Source: Nocardiopsis mwathae
Lineage (GTDB): Bacteria > Actinomycetota > Actinomycetes > Streptosporangiales > Streptosporangiaceae
Length of the DNA: 64,000 nucleotides
Assembly: GCF_014201195.1 (NCBI RefSeq)
Contig: NZ_JACHDS010000001.1
Coordinates: 2,356,001-2,420,000 of the forward strand
Direction: 5' to 3'
The position numbers and the translations under genes are program-made. Below the pieces are notes generated by a model. That model was not told the origin of the DNA, searched no databases, and was given only the letters and a program-made list of their open reading frames with translations. Positions 49,314 to 57,711 of the stretch are shown in pieces (positions within the stretch are counted from its first letter, which is position 1; each line of letters starts with the position of its first letter).

Positions 49314-50210
49314 CCAGCCCGTCTCCTCTCCTGCGCTGTCGCGCGCCCAGGGGCAGCGATCCGGGCACGTCCTGCGCTTTTCCTGGCCGGTGCACCTGCG
49401 CGACCACCGGCCACGCCGTGCATGGTGCAGAAGATGCGGCTAGCGGGCGCGTTTCGCCTTGGAGGTCGGCGAGCGGCACGCCTGCGGCCGTCGTCATGCT
49501 GTCAGGTCGCCGCCCCGGATGGGCGTCGGATCAGTGCGCTGACGACCTCGCGCTCCCCCACGTACACGCATGAGCCGGGACGCCTGGGCGGCATGACTGT
49601 GCGGTGGGCCGACGCAGAGAACGCGCTCCCGGCCGGGTGTACCCGGGCGGGAGCGCGCCTTGTGAAGCTCGGCCGTACCGTGCCGGTCGGGGTCTCCTCA
49701 CTCCCGGCCGGCCGCGTGAGATCCAGGCCTGTCCAATGCATCCACCGTGGGTTGCGGCAAGCGCCTTAACCGCTATCTGTCAATCCGGAAAGAATCCGTC
49801 ATTCCTTCCGAACCTGTCAGGATCCTACTTTCCCTGATCAACACTCTCAAAATCCCCTGAACAACCCCGAGCAAAGGAGGACACACAAAAACATCGGCAA
49901 ACATTTCTGAACACGACCGAACGGGACCGGCAAGCCCGCGTACACAGGGGAAACGACGCACGCGGAAAACCTCATGAGACTCATCAGGGATGCTGTCCGA
50001 CAATCAGGCAAATATGGGGCTCGACAGCCGGGAGCATTCCTGTAAATTCACCTCACGGCCAACCGCTCGCGCTCGTGGCGCGCCGTCTCCTCTCGACTTC
50101 ACTGGCGCCGCCGCAATGAGCAACCGCATTTCCGAGCGCTATCGGTTCGATCCAGGCCGCGCCGGCACCCCGGCACCGCCGGGGTCTCCCCCGTAAGCGA
50201 AGGAAGCTCG
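49314..50210. other. Gene-poor 0.9 kb between APH-like gene and 50211
   Basis: No convincing gene. One long minus-strand frame (49502–49741) lacks a ribosome site and clear codon bias. The stretch 49765–50080 is far poorer in G+C than the rest. It holds one hairpin at 49623 and the ribosome site GAAGGAAG of the next gene at its end. Confidence 0.5.
49623..49656. terminator. Stable hairpin in gene-poor stretch
   Basis: A 15-bp stem with one mismatch (GCGCTCCCGGCCGGG / CCCGGGCGGGAGCGC) and a TGTA loop. Could end a transcript coming from either side. Confidence 0.5.
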
Positions 50211-50420
50211 ATGTTCCTGAGAATCAGCGGTAATCGCCCCCGGACCCGTCGCCCGCAGGCCCTGCGGCCCCTGGTGCTGTTCGTCATCGTGGTCATGGTG
50301 GCCTTGGGCCTGTCGGTCGGAGGCGAGGGCATCGCCACCGCCCTGCTGATCAGCCTCGGCGCGCTCGCGCTCACCGCCGACCTCACGCCGCGCCTGGCAC
50401 CTGCGGAGGGGGTCGGATGA
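50211..50420 (+). CDS. Small membrane protein
   Basis: A 69-residue protein: basic N-terminus (RISGNRPRTRRPQALRP) then two close hydrophobic helices (LVLFVIVVMVALGLSVGGEG; ALLISLGALALTA). No family known. GAAGGAAG upstream; overlaps the next gene by four bases (ATGA), so the two are translated together. Confidence 0.7.
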   Translation: MFLRISGNRPRTRRPQALRPLVLFVIVVMVALGLSVGGEGIATALLISLGALALTADLTPRLAPAEGVG

Positions 50421-51145
50421 GCATTCGCGACCTGCTGGAGCCGACCGGCCCCCAGCGCCCCCTGCGGCCGCAGCGCCCGTCCACCGTCTACCAGATCGCG
50501 CCCGACGCCCACCCGCGCCGGATCCACCGCTCCCCCGACGGGACGCTGATGGGCGAGGTGCCGGTCGTGCCCGTTGCTCCCGACGACCGGGATCCCCGGG
50601 AGCAACGCGATGCCCGAGAACCACGCGATGCCCGCGACCGGCGGAGCCGGCGGGCCCCGCAACCGCGCCGCACACCGCCGCGTGCGGCCGCGGACGACAC
50701 CGGCGACGACCGGGCGGATCCGTCGGTCCGGCGGCAGCGGGCCATGGCGGTGCGCGACGTCGAGGGCTTCGACCTGCGCCCCGACCCCTTGGAGGCGGCC
50801 ACGCCCGCCGAGTTCGTCGAGGCGATGCGGCGCTACCGGAGGTGGGCGGGCAACCCGTCGTACCGCACGATGGCCACGAACTGCGGCTACACGTGCTCGT
50901 CCGCCGCCTTCCACGCGGTTCTGAAGGGGGAGGGGCTGCCGAAGTTCACCCAGCTCAACGCCTTCGTCATCGCGTGCGGCGGCGACGAGTCCGAGTTCCA
51001 GCGGTGGGCCACCGCCTGGCGCAAACTCGACCAGGCACGCCAGGCCGCCGCCCAGGCGCCCGGTGGGGCGCCCTCCCGTCCCGCCGCCGGCGGCGGGACG
51101 GGTGACGGTGGCGGCGATGAGGGCGGACGGGGCTCCCGGAAGTAG
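50417..51145 (+). CDS. HTH-like DNA-binding protein with Arg/Asp repeat
   Basis: A 242-residue protein. N-terminal part is disordered, with a repeated DxRDPREQRDAREPRDARD segment; residues about 130–205 (EAMRRYRRWAGNPSYRTMAT then CGYTCSSAAFHAVLKGEGLP) resemble the XRE-like domain of actinobacterial regulators that sense or recruit partners; the tail is Gly/Asp-rich. Function unknown. Overlaps the membrane protein gene, suggesting a membrane-linked regulator. Confidence 0.7.
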   Translation: MSIRDLLEPTGPQRPLRPQRPSTVYQIAPDAHPRRIHRSPDGTLMGEVPVVPVAPDDRDPREQRDAREPRDARDRRSRRAPQPRRTPPRAAADDTGDDRADPSVRRQRAMAVRDVEGFDLRPDPLEAATPAEFVEAMRRYRRWAGNPSYRTMATNCGYTCSSAAFHAVLKGEGLPKFTQLNAFVIACGGDESEFQRWATAWRKLDQARQAAAQAPGGAPSRPAAGGGTGDGGGDEGGRGSRK

Positions 51146-51190
51146 CCGCGGCACCGGCGATCGCGGCATCGGCCGGTGATACCCGCACCC

Positions 51191-51228
51191 GTGGGTTCCC
51201 GCAGGCGTGCCACCCTGCGGGAACCCAC
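51191..51228. terminator. Bidirectional terminator
   Basis: A perfect 15-bp stem (GTGGGTTCCCGCAGG and complement) with an 8-base loop between convergent genes. Confidence 0.85.
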
Positions 51229-51360
51229 CTCCTCAGCGGCCCCGGTCGTGCCCGGTCCGCGGGCATCGCCGTCGTTCACGGCATCACCGACGCGGTCCGA
51301 GCACCGACGCCGCGTCGTCCAGCCGTGAGTGGTGATGGCACCCTGCTCGTCGGGCACCGG

Positions 51361-52014
51361 TCACTCGCCGCCGAGGCGCAGGTCCGTGACCTCGTAGCGG
51401 CACCGCAGTCGGGTGCCGTCGTAGGACTCCGCCCGCAGGAGGAATCCGGTCTCCTCGTCGACCGCGGCGGACAGGCGGGTCATGTCGATCGCCGCCCACC
51501 CCGTGTACGCGCAGCCGCAGGCGTCCCAGGGGCGGGGGCGGGCGGTGAGCCGGTAGGCCGAGCGCCCATCGGCCTCATCCCGCTCGGCCCGGACCTCGGT
51601 CAGCCACGACACCAGCATCGCCGGACGGAACATCTCGGCGAGCCTGCGGTCGAACATGCCCGTCCAGGTCGTGTTCGACCACCACCCCTCGGGGTCCTCG
51701 CCCCGTACCGGAGGCTCGGGGTCGGGGACGGCCTCCAGTCCGGCCAGGTCGCCGTCGAGGTATTCCAGCTTCCAGTCGGTGGTCGACCGCGCCGTGAGCC
51801 GGACGGTCTGCACCACCCACGGCGCGTCCTCCGGACCGGGTTCGGGCATGAAGCGGCTCTCCGAGCGGGTGTCCCCCGCACGGTCCGACATCAGGTCGTA
51901 GGAGGTTCCCCCGCAGCGCACGTCGGCCCGGAACACCCGGTCCTCCCACTCCGTCGCGGCCATCCGCCCGACGGCCGCCCGCAGGCACGCGGTCTCGTCG
52001 TCGTGCACGCTCAC
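51361..52014 (-). CDS. Hypothetical protein, third gene of unknown operon
   Basis: A 217-residue soluble protein with no signal peptide. Strands with Trp/Tyr (WKLEYLDGDLAGLEAV, WWSNTTWTGMFDRR, CGCAYTGWAAIDMTRLSAAV) and a closing DYEVTDLRL-like pattern suggest a beta-rich fold like lipoprotein-carrier or LolA/LppX types, but this is not secure. GTG start overlaps the preceding stop by four bases (GTGA); an ATG 18 bases upstream is the alternative. Confidence 0.65.
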   Translation of the reverse strand: MSVHDDETACLRAAVGRMAATEWEDRVFRADVRCGGTSYDLMSDRAGDTRSESRFMPEPGPEDAPWVVQTVRLTARSTTDWKLEYLDGDLAGLEAVPDPEPPVRGEDPEGWWSNTTWTGMFDRRLAEMFRPAMLVSWLTEVRAERDEADGRSAYRLTARPRPWDACGCAYTGWAAIDMTRLSAAVDEETGFLLRAESYDGTRLRCRYEVTDLRLGGE

Positions 52015-52679
52015 ACCACCTTCACGGCCCACGAAGCACTGTTCTCATGCACGCCGTCCGCGCCATCATCCCCGTCTCCGGGGCCGGCCTCGTCGACCAC
52101 CGCCCACTCGCCGTACACGATGAGGTAGGGAGCGTCGGCGACGACGTCGGGCTCGATCCGGACCTCGATCCGTTCCCGGTCCCCGTCCTTCGACAGCCGG
52201 TGGACACACGTCGCGTCGTCCGCCGCTCGGCTCTGGGGGGCGCAGACCGCGGAGATCTGCCGCTCCTCTTCAGGGAGCCCTTCCGCGTCGACGTCGGGTG
52301 ACGCGCGGACCTCGATCCTGCTCGGTTCGGCCGGGGCGCCGATGGAGAGCGTCACCGCCTCGCCGTCCGCACGGACGTCGACCCACTCAAGTGTCGTCGG
52401 AGGCTCGATCGAGGCGTCGGTTCCGGCCGCGGCCCAAAACGCCACGATCGCGTCGACCGTGACCTCACCACCGTCCGGCGCCGCGGCCCGGAGCGACGGC
52501 GGGCTCGGCATGTCGGACGCCTCCGCCAGCGGGACCAGCGGTTCCTCGGGGGGAGCCGACGGCGGCGACGCGTCGGTCGGCGCCGACTCCGCAGAGCAGG
52601 CCGTGGCCAGGAGCAGCAGGGCGGCGAGGCCGAGCCGGCGCCCGGCCCGTGCGGTACGGGCCGGGCGCCGCGGCGTCAC
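52011..52679 (-). CDS. Lipoprotein, unknown function
   Basis: A 222-residue lipoprotein: signal peptide with lipobox LLATAC (Cys about residue 26), an acidic Pro/Ser linker, then a beta-strand domain with a Cys pair (VCAPQSRAADDATCVH). No family recognised. GTG start overlaps the upstream stop (GTGA). It would be anchored outside the membrane. Confidence 0.75.
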   Translation of the reverse strand: MTPRRPARTARAGRRLGLAALLLLATACSAESAPTDASPPSAPPEEPLVPLAEASDMPSPPSLRAAAPDGGEVTVDAIVAFWAAAGTDASIEPPTTLEWVDVRADGEAVTLSIGAPAEPSRIEVRASPDVDAEGLPEEERQISAVCAPQSRAADDATCVHRLSKDGDRERIEVRIEPDVVADAPYLIVYGEWAVVDEAGPGDGDDGADGVHENSASWAVKVV

Positions 52680-53251
52680 GCCCTCGCGTTCTTCTTGCAC
52701 TTGATCTCTTTGGGGTTCTGGTTGTGGAAGGACCGCGACCAGGTCGTCTTCCCGACCTTGGCGTAGAAGCGGCCGGACGCACGGTACTTGTACCACGTAT
52801 CGGCCTTGCACTTCTTGTTCAGGTTGAGCTGCAGCTTCGCCTTCGCGCCCGAGACCCCGTCGGACTTCAGGTGCTCCCACCCGTACCACCGGGAGCGGTA
52901 CAGGCTTCCGGCGATGTTGTGCGTGGAGGGCTTGGCCTTGCACCGGCCCCTCAGGTGCGTGTTGATGGTGTAGGTGACCCCCTTGGTCCCCGACACGTGG
53001 GGGTAGTCGATCTCGCCCTGGCAGATGCTGGCGGAGGCCGCTCGTGTCGAGGGCTCGCCGCCTCCCTGAGGCACGCCGCCGCTGTCCGCTTCCAGGGGAA
53101 GTGTCTCCGCGAGGGGCCCGGCATCCGCGGGGACCATCGCCTCGGACTCCGGCAGGCTCCGCTGCTCGCCCGGTTCGGCGTCCGCGTGCGCAGCAGGGGC
53201 GCTCACCAGCGCAAACCCGACCACGAGTGAAACGAACAGGTGCTTTTTCAC
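52676..53251 (-). CDS. Secreted hypothetical protein
   Basis: A 191-residue exported protein: signal peptide VKKHLFVSLVVGFALVSAPA, an acidic linker (about 25–70), then a Lys/Tyr/Trp-rich beta domain with paired Cys (ICQGEI…GRCKAK; KKCKADT…IKCKKN). No family recognised. GTG start after CGGAGATTC. First gene of a three-gene overlapping operon. Confidence 0.75.
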   Translation of the reverse strand: MKKHLFVSLVVGFALVSAPAAHADAEPGEQRSLPESEAMVPADAGPLAETLPLEADSGGVPQGGGEPSTRAASASICQGEIDYPHVSGTKGVTYTINTHLRGRCKAKPSTHNIAGSLYRSRWYGWEHLKSDGVSGAKAKLQLNLNKKCKADTWYKYRASGRFYAKVGKTTWSRSFHNQNPKEIKCKKNARA

Positions 53252-53467
53252 GAATCTCCGTTCAGCTCGACCCGCCGCCCTTTCTCCCGGGCCGCGGGAT
53301 CCACGTGTCGAGTGGAGAACTCTAGAGCACGGTTCACACGAAATGCCCCACCATTCCACATACCGCCGAATCATTGATAATGATCACATAAGCGGGCATC
53401 GGCAACGGCCGGGCGCATGAACGATCCCGGACCTTCCGACGGCGGGCCGCGGACACTGCTGTGCGCT

Positions 53468-53666
53468 AGACGGCCATGCGCACGGGTGCGGTTCCGGGTG
53501 ACGCCGACGGTGTGAAGGCACCCCACGCCGCGGCCAGGCGGCGGACCGCCCCGCTCAGGTCCTCGGTCGGCGCGGCGAAGTGCAGGCGCAGGCGGTCGCG
53601 GCTGCCACCGGATGCGTCCAGCCCCCTGCCCGGCAGGACGGCGACGCCGTGGCGCAGCGCCGCCTG
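53468..53666 (-). pseudogene. Aminotransferase (MocR/class I-II) 3' remnant
   Basis: On the minus strand [16 protein letters not shown] followed by [20 protein letters not shown] then [10 protein letters not shown] is the end of a fold-type I PLP aminotransferase domain (RLCFAAP-type). The rest of the gene is absent: at about 53664–53672 the reading passes into an opposite-strand cupin fragment. Confidence 0.6.
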
Positions 53667-53860
53667 GACGGCGAGTTCCCCTGGCACCACCATGACGAGG
53701 ACGAACTCTTCCTGTGCTGGGACGGGACGTTCCGCCTCGACCTGGAGGGACGGCAACCCGTCGTCCTCGGCGCGGGCGACCTCTTCGTCGTGCCGCGCGG
53801 CGTGCGGCACCGGCCGGTCGCCGACGCGCCCGCCCACGCCCTCCTGGTGGAGCGCCTGGA
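53664..53860 (+). pseudogene. Cupin fragment
   Basis: Plus-strand codons read [20 protein letters not shown] then [20 protein letters not shown] and [21 protein letters not shown], a cupin barrel with metal His/Glu ligands. The family N-terminus before LDGEF and the end after LLVE are missing; the frame runs on to 54014 as unlike sequence. A broken gene touching the aminotransferase remnant. Confidence 0.6.
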
Positions 53861-54032
53861 GACAAAGCAGTATGGGAACGGTCGGGGAGCAGGCGGCGAG
53901 GGGCGGCCGGAGACTCATGCCCTGCTGCGACGCGTACCGGTGGCGGAGGGCGGGGCCGCCCGAAGATGTCACAGGGGCCCGTTAACGTCCTTCACCTCAT
54001 CCCCCGAACGGTGAAAAGAGGAGCGTGGTTCC

Positions 54033-54629
54033 ATGCGCATCGTGGTCATCGAGTTCATGAGCTTGGACGGCGTCGTACAGGCTCCGGGCGGGCCCAAGGA
54101 GGACACCGACGGCGGCTTCGCCCACGGCGGCTGGACGGGACCGTTCTTCGAGCCGGAGACGGTGGGCGCCGCCTTCGACGATGCGCTGAGCAAGGCCGAG
54201 GCCCTGCTGTTCGGACGCCGTACCTGGCAGACGATGGCTGCGGCGTGGCCCGGGCGCGCGGGCGACCCGTTCGCCGACCGGATGAACGCGATCCGGAAGT
54301 ACGTCGTGTCCTCGACGCTGGCCGATGACGACCTGACGTGGAACAACACGACGCTCGTCCCCGGCGGCGAGGCGGTCGCCCGCATCGGGCGGCTGCGTGC
54401 CGCCGAGGGCGGCGACGCGGTGGTCATGGGAAGCTCGGCGCTCGTCCGCACCCTGTTGAGCGAAGGCCTGGTCGACGAGCTCCGGCTCATGATCATGCCG
54501 GTGATCCTCGGCGGCGGGAAGACGGTCTTCCCCGGAGACGGCGCCCTGCACAAGTTCGAGCTGGTCGCCAACGCCACCAGCGGCACGGGCGTCCACATCT
54601 GCACGTACCGGCCTGCCGCCGAGGGATAG
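54033..54629 (+). CDS. Dihydrofolate reductase-family (RibD C-terminal) protein
   Basis: A 198-residue protein with the RibD/DHFR fold: MRIVVIEFMSLDGVVQAPGG, FGRRTWQTMAAAWP, VVMGSSALVRTLLSEGLVDE and LGGGKTVFP. Typical of small NADPH-dependent reductases of uncertain substrate. A ribosome site AAAGAGGAG precedes the ATG. Confidence 0.88.
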   Translation: MRIVVIEFMSLDGVVQAPGGPKEDTDGGFAHGGWTGPFFEPETVGAAFDDALSKAEALLFGRRTWQTMAAAWPGRAGDPFADRMNAIRKYVVSSTLADDDLTWNNTTLVPGGEAVARIGRLRAAEGGDAVVMGSSALVRTLLSEGLVDELRLMIMPVILGGGKTVFPGDGALHKFELVANATSGTGVHICTYRPAAEG

Positions 54630-54668
54630 TTCGGGGCGCGGCGCAGCGGGCGGCGGCTACGCCGTCCG

Positions 54669-55916
54669 CTACGCCACGGTGTCGCGCAGGACACGAGCCG
54701 GGAGTCGGCGCTCCAGCAGCAGCACTCCGACGACGGTCACGGCGTTGGCCAGCCCCAGGGCGAGCCAGGGTGCCGCGTGGTCGAGTTCGTAGAGGGCGCC
54801 GAAGAAGGCGGGCGCGGCGATCGACGCGAGGGTGAAGGAGTACTGGAAGACGGCGAGGTAGCGGCCCCGGGCCTGGACCGGGGCCATGCTCGCGGCCAGG
54901 CCGTTGGAGACCGGCGCGTGCATCAGTTCGGCCGCGGTGAACAGGAGGGTCGCGACCAGCAGCGCCGGGATCGCCCACCACAGCTGCCCCGGCACGAGCG
55001 CGGCCATGATCAGGCACCATCCGGTCCACAGCACCGCCGCGCCGATCAGAGTCCGGGTCCTGCGGCGGCCGGCGAGTCGACGCGCGATAGGGGCGGACAG
55101 GACCGCGATGAGGATCGCGTTGCCCGCGAGGATCGATGCCGTCAGCCAGGCCGGCCCCTGGATCCCGCTCAGTACCACGGTGGGCAGGGCCAGCCCGAGC
55201 ATCAGGGTCGACAGCGCGTACACGGTGTTCAGGCAGATCAGCCCAAGGAAAGGCCGGTCGCGCACCAGCTCCATGTAGCCGGACGCGGGGGCGGACTCGG
55301 CCGATCGCTCCCCACGCGCCTCCCCGGTGCGGACGAACGCCGCGATCATGACGGCGGCGACGGCGAAGCACACGGCCGCGCCGTAGGCGACGGCACGGAA
55401 GGCGGCCTCGCGCCCGTCGGCGACGACCACCCCGGTCAGCAGCCCGCCCGCCGCGAGTCCGGCGGTGCGTGCCCCGTTGCCGATCGCATACCAGGTGTCC
55501 CGGCCGCGCGGCGAGGCGCTGTTGTCGGCGTAGTCCGCGACGGCGGTGAAGATCGTGGACCAGAAGAAGCGGACACCGAGGGCGACCAGGCTCGCGGCCA
55601 GGAAGATCCCGACCGGCCCGCTCACCCACGCGTAGGCGAGGAAGCCGACCGCCTGCATCACCTGGGCCGCCACGACGACGGGAAGCGGACCGATCCGGTC
55701 GGCGATGGCGCCCGCCCAGACGGGGATGGGCAGGGTGATGGCGTTCGCGACGCTGAGCAGCACACCGAGCACCGCGAGCGGAACCGGGGTGAGCTCGGTG
55801 AAGTAGACGAGCGAGAGCGGGAGGAACAGTCCATGCCCGAGTGAGTCGATCGCCAGCGCCGCGATCAGCACCTCCCCGCCCCTGGCGCTTCTACGGGCAC
55901 CGCCGCTCAACGGCAC
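54669..55916 (-). CDS. MFS transporter
   Basis: A 415-residue protein with 12 membrane helices, the GAIADRIGPLPVVV loop (motif A-like, GxxADRxG) and the matching loop ARRLAGRRRTRTLIG between the halves. Probably an exporter of small molecules; no closer assignment. Convergent with the DHFR-like gene. Confidence 0.88.
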   Translation of the reverse strand: MPLSGGARRSARGGEVLIAALAIDSLGHGLFLPLSLVYFTELTPVPLAVLGVLLSVANAITLPIPVWAGAIADRIGPLPVVVAAQVMQAVGFLAYAWVSGPVGIFLAASLVALGVRFFWSTIFTAVADYADNSASPRGRDTWYAIGNGARTAGLAAGGLLTGVVVADGREAAFRAVAYGAAVCFAVAAVMIAAFVRTGEARGERSAESAPASGYMELVRDRPFLGLICLNTVYALSTLMLGLALPTVVLSGIQGPAWLTASILAGNAILIAVLSAPIARRLAGRRRTRTLIGAAVLWTGWCLIMAALVPGQLWWAIPALLVATLLFTAAELMHAPVSNGLAASMAPVQARGRYLAVFQYSFTLASIAAPAFFGALYELDHAAPWLALGLANAVTVVGVLLLERRLPARVLRDTVA

Positions 55917-56312
55917 GCCTCCCTTCCCGAGCAGGCAGTCCGCCTACCCCAGACCTTCCGGCCGCAGTGATGTCCACGGCGGCACGGGCTACGGCGAGGG
56001 GGCGCTCGCACATGCGGGACATCATGGCCCGCCGCGCTTCCTCCACGCCAAGGGGTTTTACTCCCCGCCGGTCCAGGGCCGTTCTCCCTCGATGATCATG
56101 GGCGGGCATCCGATCATGTCCGTCTTGTCGGAACGGTTGCCTTGATCATCGGCGATGGCTCTGGGGGTGGAGCCACCGCCGCCGGCCCGCGTTCGAGGTG
56201 CGGATCGGTCACCCCGCACGCGGGAGAGATGACCCGGATTTAAGGATCACGCACCGGCTTCCAGGGAGACCCTTGACCTAGGAGTGAGATCGATTCATGG
56301 GGAGGGATCACC
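55917..56312. other. Intergenic region before SnoaL–cupin gene
   Basis: 396 bases between divergent genes. No convincing gene. A TTGACC hexamer (56273–56278) with TAGGAGTGAGATCG could belong to the downstream promoter; GGGGAGGG lies before the 56313 start. Confidence 0.45.
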
Positions 56313-57041
56313 ATGGCGGTCAAAGAAGAGGCGGGCCAGCGGTTCGATGTGGACGGGCTGCGCCACGCACTGGAGGACAAGGACCTCGACGCGATGATGT
56401 CCCTGTTCACCGAAGACGCCGAGTACCGCATCATCAGCCAGAGCTCACCGCCGTCGGCCCCCCGCGTCTTGCGCGGGCGCGGCGAGATCGGTGACCTGAT
56501 GCGCGACGTGTTCAGCCGCGACCTGGACCACCGGCTGCAGAACGCGGTGGTCGGGGGCGGCCACGTCGCCTTCGAGGACCTGTGCACCTACAGCGACGGG
56601 ACCCAGGTCGCCGGCATGGCCATGGCGGACGTGGTGGACGGCCGGATGAGCCGCGTGACCGACATCGAGGCCTGGGACGCTGTGAGCACCACGAGCCGCG
56701 CCGACTTCGCCGCGCCCGACGAGACGCGGACGTTCGGCCATGGGCGGCTGGACGTCGTCAACATCGACGACAGCACGATCGGGCTGTTCCGGCTCGAACC
56801 GGGGTGGAAGTGGTCCGTGGACGTGAAGCCGATCGCCGGCACGGATCTGTGCGAAGTCGCCCACTTCGTCTACTTCATCACGGGGACGATGTGCATTCGG
56901 TTCGCCGACGGCTCCGAGGTCGAGGCCGGGCCGGGCCAGGTGGCGCAGGTGCCCCCGGGACACGACGCGTGGGTGGTCGGCGACGAACCTGTGACAGCGA
57001 TCGACTGGGCAGGAGCCACGCACTACGCCAAGACCACGTAG
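56313..57041 (+). CDS. SnoaL-like plus cupin protein
   Basis: A 242-residue protein. Residues about 5–115 form a SnoaL/NTF2-like fold (LRHALEDKDLDAMMSLFTED, LRGRGEIGDLMRD); residues about 130–238 form a cupin (FRLEPGWKWSVDVKPIAGTD, AQVPPGHDAWVVGDEP). The combination suggests a small-molecule isomerase/hydrolase or a storage/sensor protein; the cupin lacks the usual HxH metal motif. Confidence 0.8.
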   Translation: MAVKEEAGQRFDVDGLRHALEDKDLDAMMSLFTEDAEYRIISQSSPPSAPRVLRGRGEIGDLMRDVFSRDLDHRLQNAVVGGGHVAFEDLCTYSDGTQVAGMAMADVVDGRMSRVTDIEAWDAVSTTSRADFAAPDETRTFGHGRLDVVNIDDSTIGLFRLEPGWKWSVDVKPIAGTDLCEVAHFVYFITGTMCIRFADGSEVEAGPGQVAQVPPGHDAWVVGDEPVTAIDWAGATHYAKTT

Positions 57042-57050
57042 AAAGCCCGC

Positions 57051-57085
57051 ACCGCGGCGTCCGGCGACGTGCCGTACGCCGCGGT
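57051..57085 (+). terminator. Terminator after SnoaL–cupin gene
   Basis: ACCGCGGCGT and its complement form a 10-bp stem with a 15-base loop, nine bases after the stop. Confidence 0.6.
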
Positions 57086-57114
57086 GTGCCGGGCAGCCGG
57101 AGGTCGGGGGCGGC

Positions 57115-57711
57115 GTGGCGCCGGAGCTTCCTCCCGTTCAGGGTGTGGGGCGCAGGCCCGCCAGGGTCACCGTGTCGGTCGGCTGGCTCGGAGCGGTCGC
57201 CGCCTTCCTCGCGCTGGCCGTCGCCGGGCTGACGGCCGAAGACTCCCTGACCGCCCGGGGCGCCTACCTGGCGATGGAGGTCGTCGCCTGGTTCGTCATC
57301 GTCCCGTTGGGGCTGGCCTCCCTGGTGACCGGGCTCGTTTCGGCGCTGGGAACGACGTGGGGCCTGTTCCGCCACTACTGGGTCCTGGTCAAGCTGCTGC
57401 TGACCGTCGCCGCCACCGTGCTGCTGCTGGTGCACCTGCAGCCGATCGGCTTCATGGCCGGGATCGCGGCTGACACGGCGGCGCCCCTGACCGGCGCCGA
57501 CCACCTCGGCGTGCGGACGCAACCGCTGTTCGACGCCGGTGCCGCCCTGCTGGTGCTGCTCGTGGCCACGACGCTGGCGGTGGTCAAGCCGCGCGGCATG
57601 ACGCCCTACGGGCAGCGCGGGCAGCGCGGGCAGCGCGCGCAGCGCCGAGGCCCTTCCGCCGCTGCGGCGGTGCGGAGCAGCGGCTCCGACCCTGCGGTCG
57701 GGGCCGACTAG
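57115..57711 (+). CDS. Four-helix integral membrane protein
   Basis: A 198-residue protein with four membrane helices (about 21–43, 49–75, 88–108, 140–160), like DUF2269-type actinobacterial proteins. The C-terminus holds a repeated GQRGQRGQRAQRR, coded by 9-base tandem units. GGAGGT ten bases before the GTG. Its TAG overlaps the stop of the opposite gene (CTAG, 57708–57711). Confidence 0.65.
   Translation: MAPELPPVQGVGRRPARVTVSVGWLGAVAAFLALAVAGLTAEDSLTARGAYLAMEVVAWFVIVPLGLASLVTGLVSALGTTWGLFRHYWVLVKLLLTVAATVLLLVHLQPIGFMAGIAADTAAPLTGADHLGVRTQPLFDAGAALLVLLVATTLAVVKPRGMTPYGQRGQRGQRAQRRGPSAAAAVRSSGSDPAVGAD

Noticed and set aside
49502-49741. 79-codon minus-strand frame in the gene-poor stretch
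   Set aside because: Weak codon bias, crossed by a stable hairpin, no ribosome site; not supported as a gene.
55891-56109. 72-codon minus-strand frame upstream of the MFS gene
   Set aside because: Mixed third-position composition, overlaps the MFS start, no recognisable sequence.
56273-56300. MerR-type promoter dyad before the SnoaL–cupin gene
   Set aside because: TTGACC with TAGGAGTG looked like a MerR/SoxR spacer, but no dyad symmetry or −10 hexamer at 19 bases is present.
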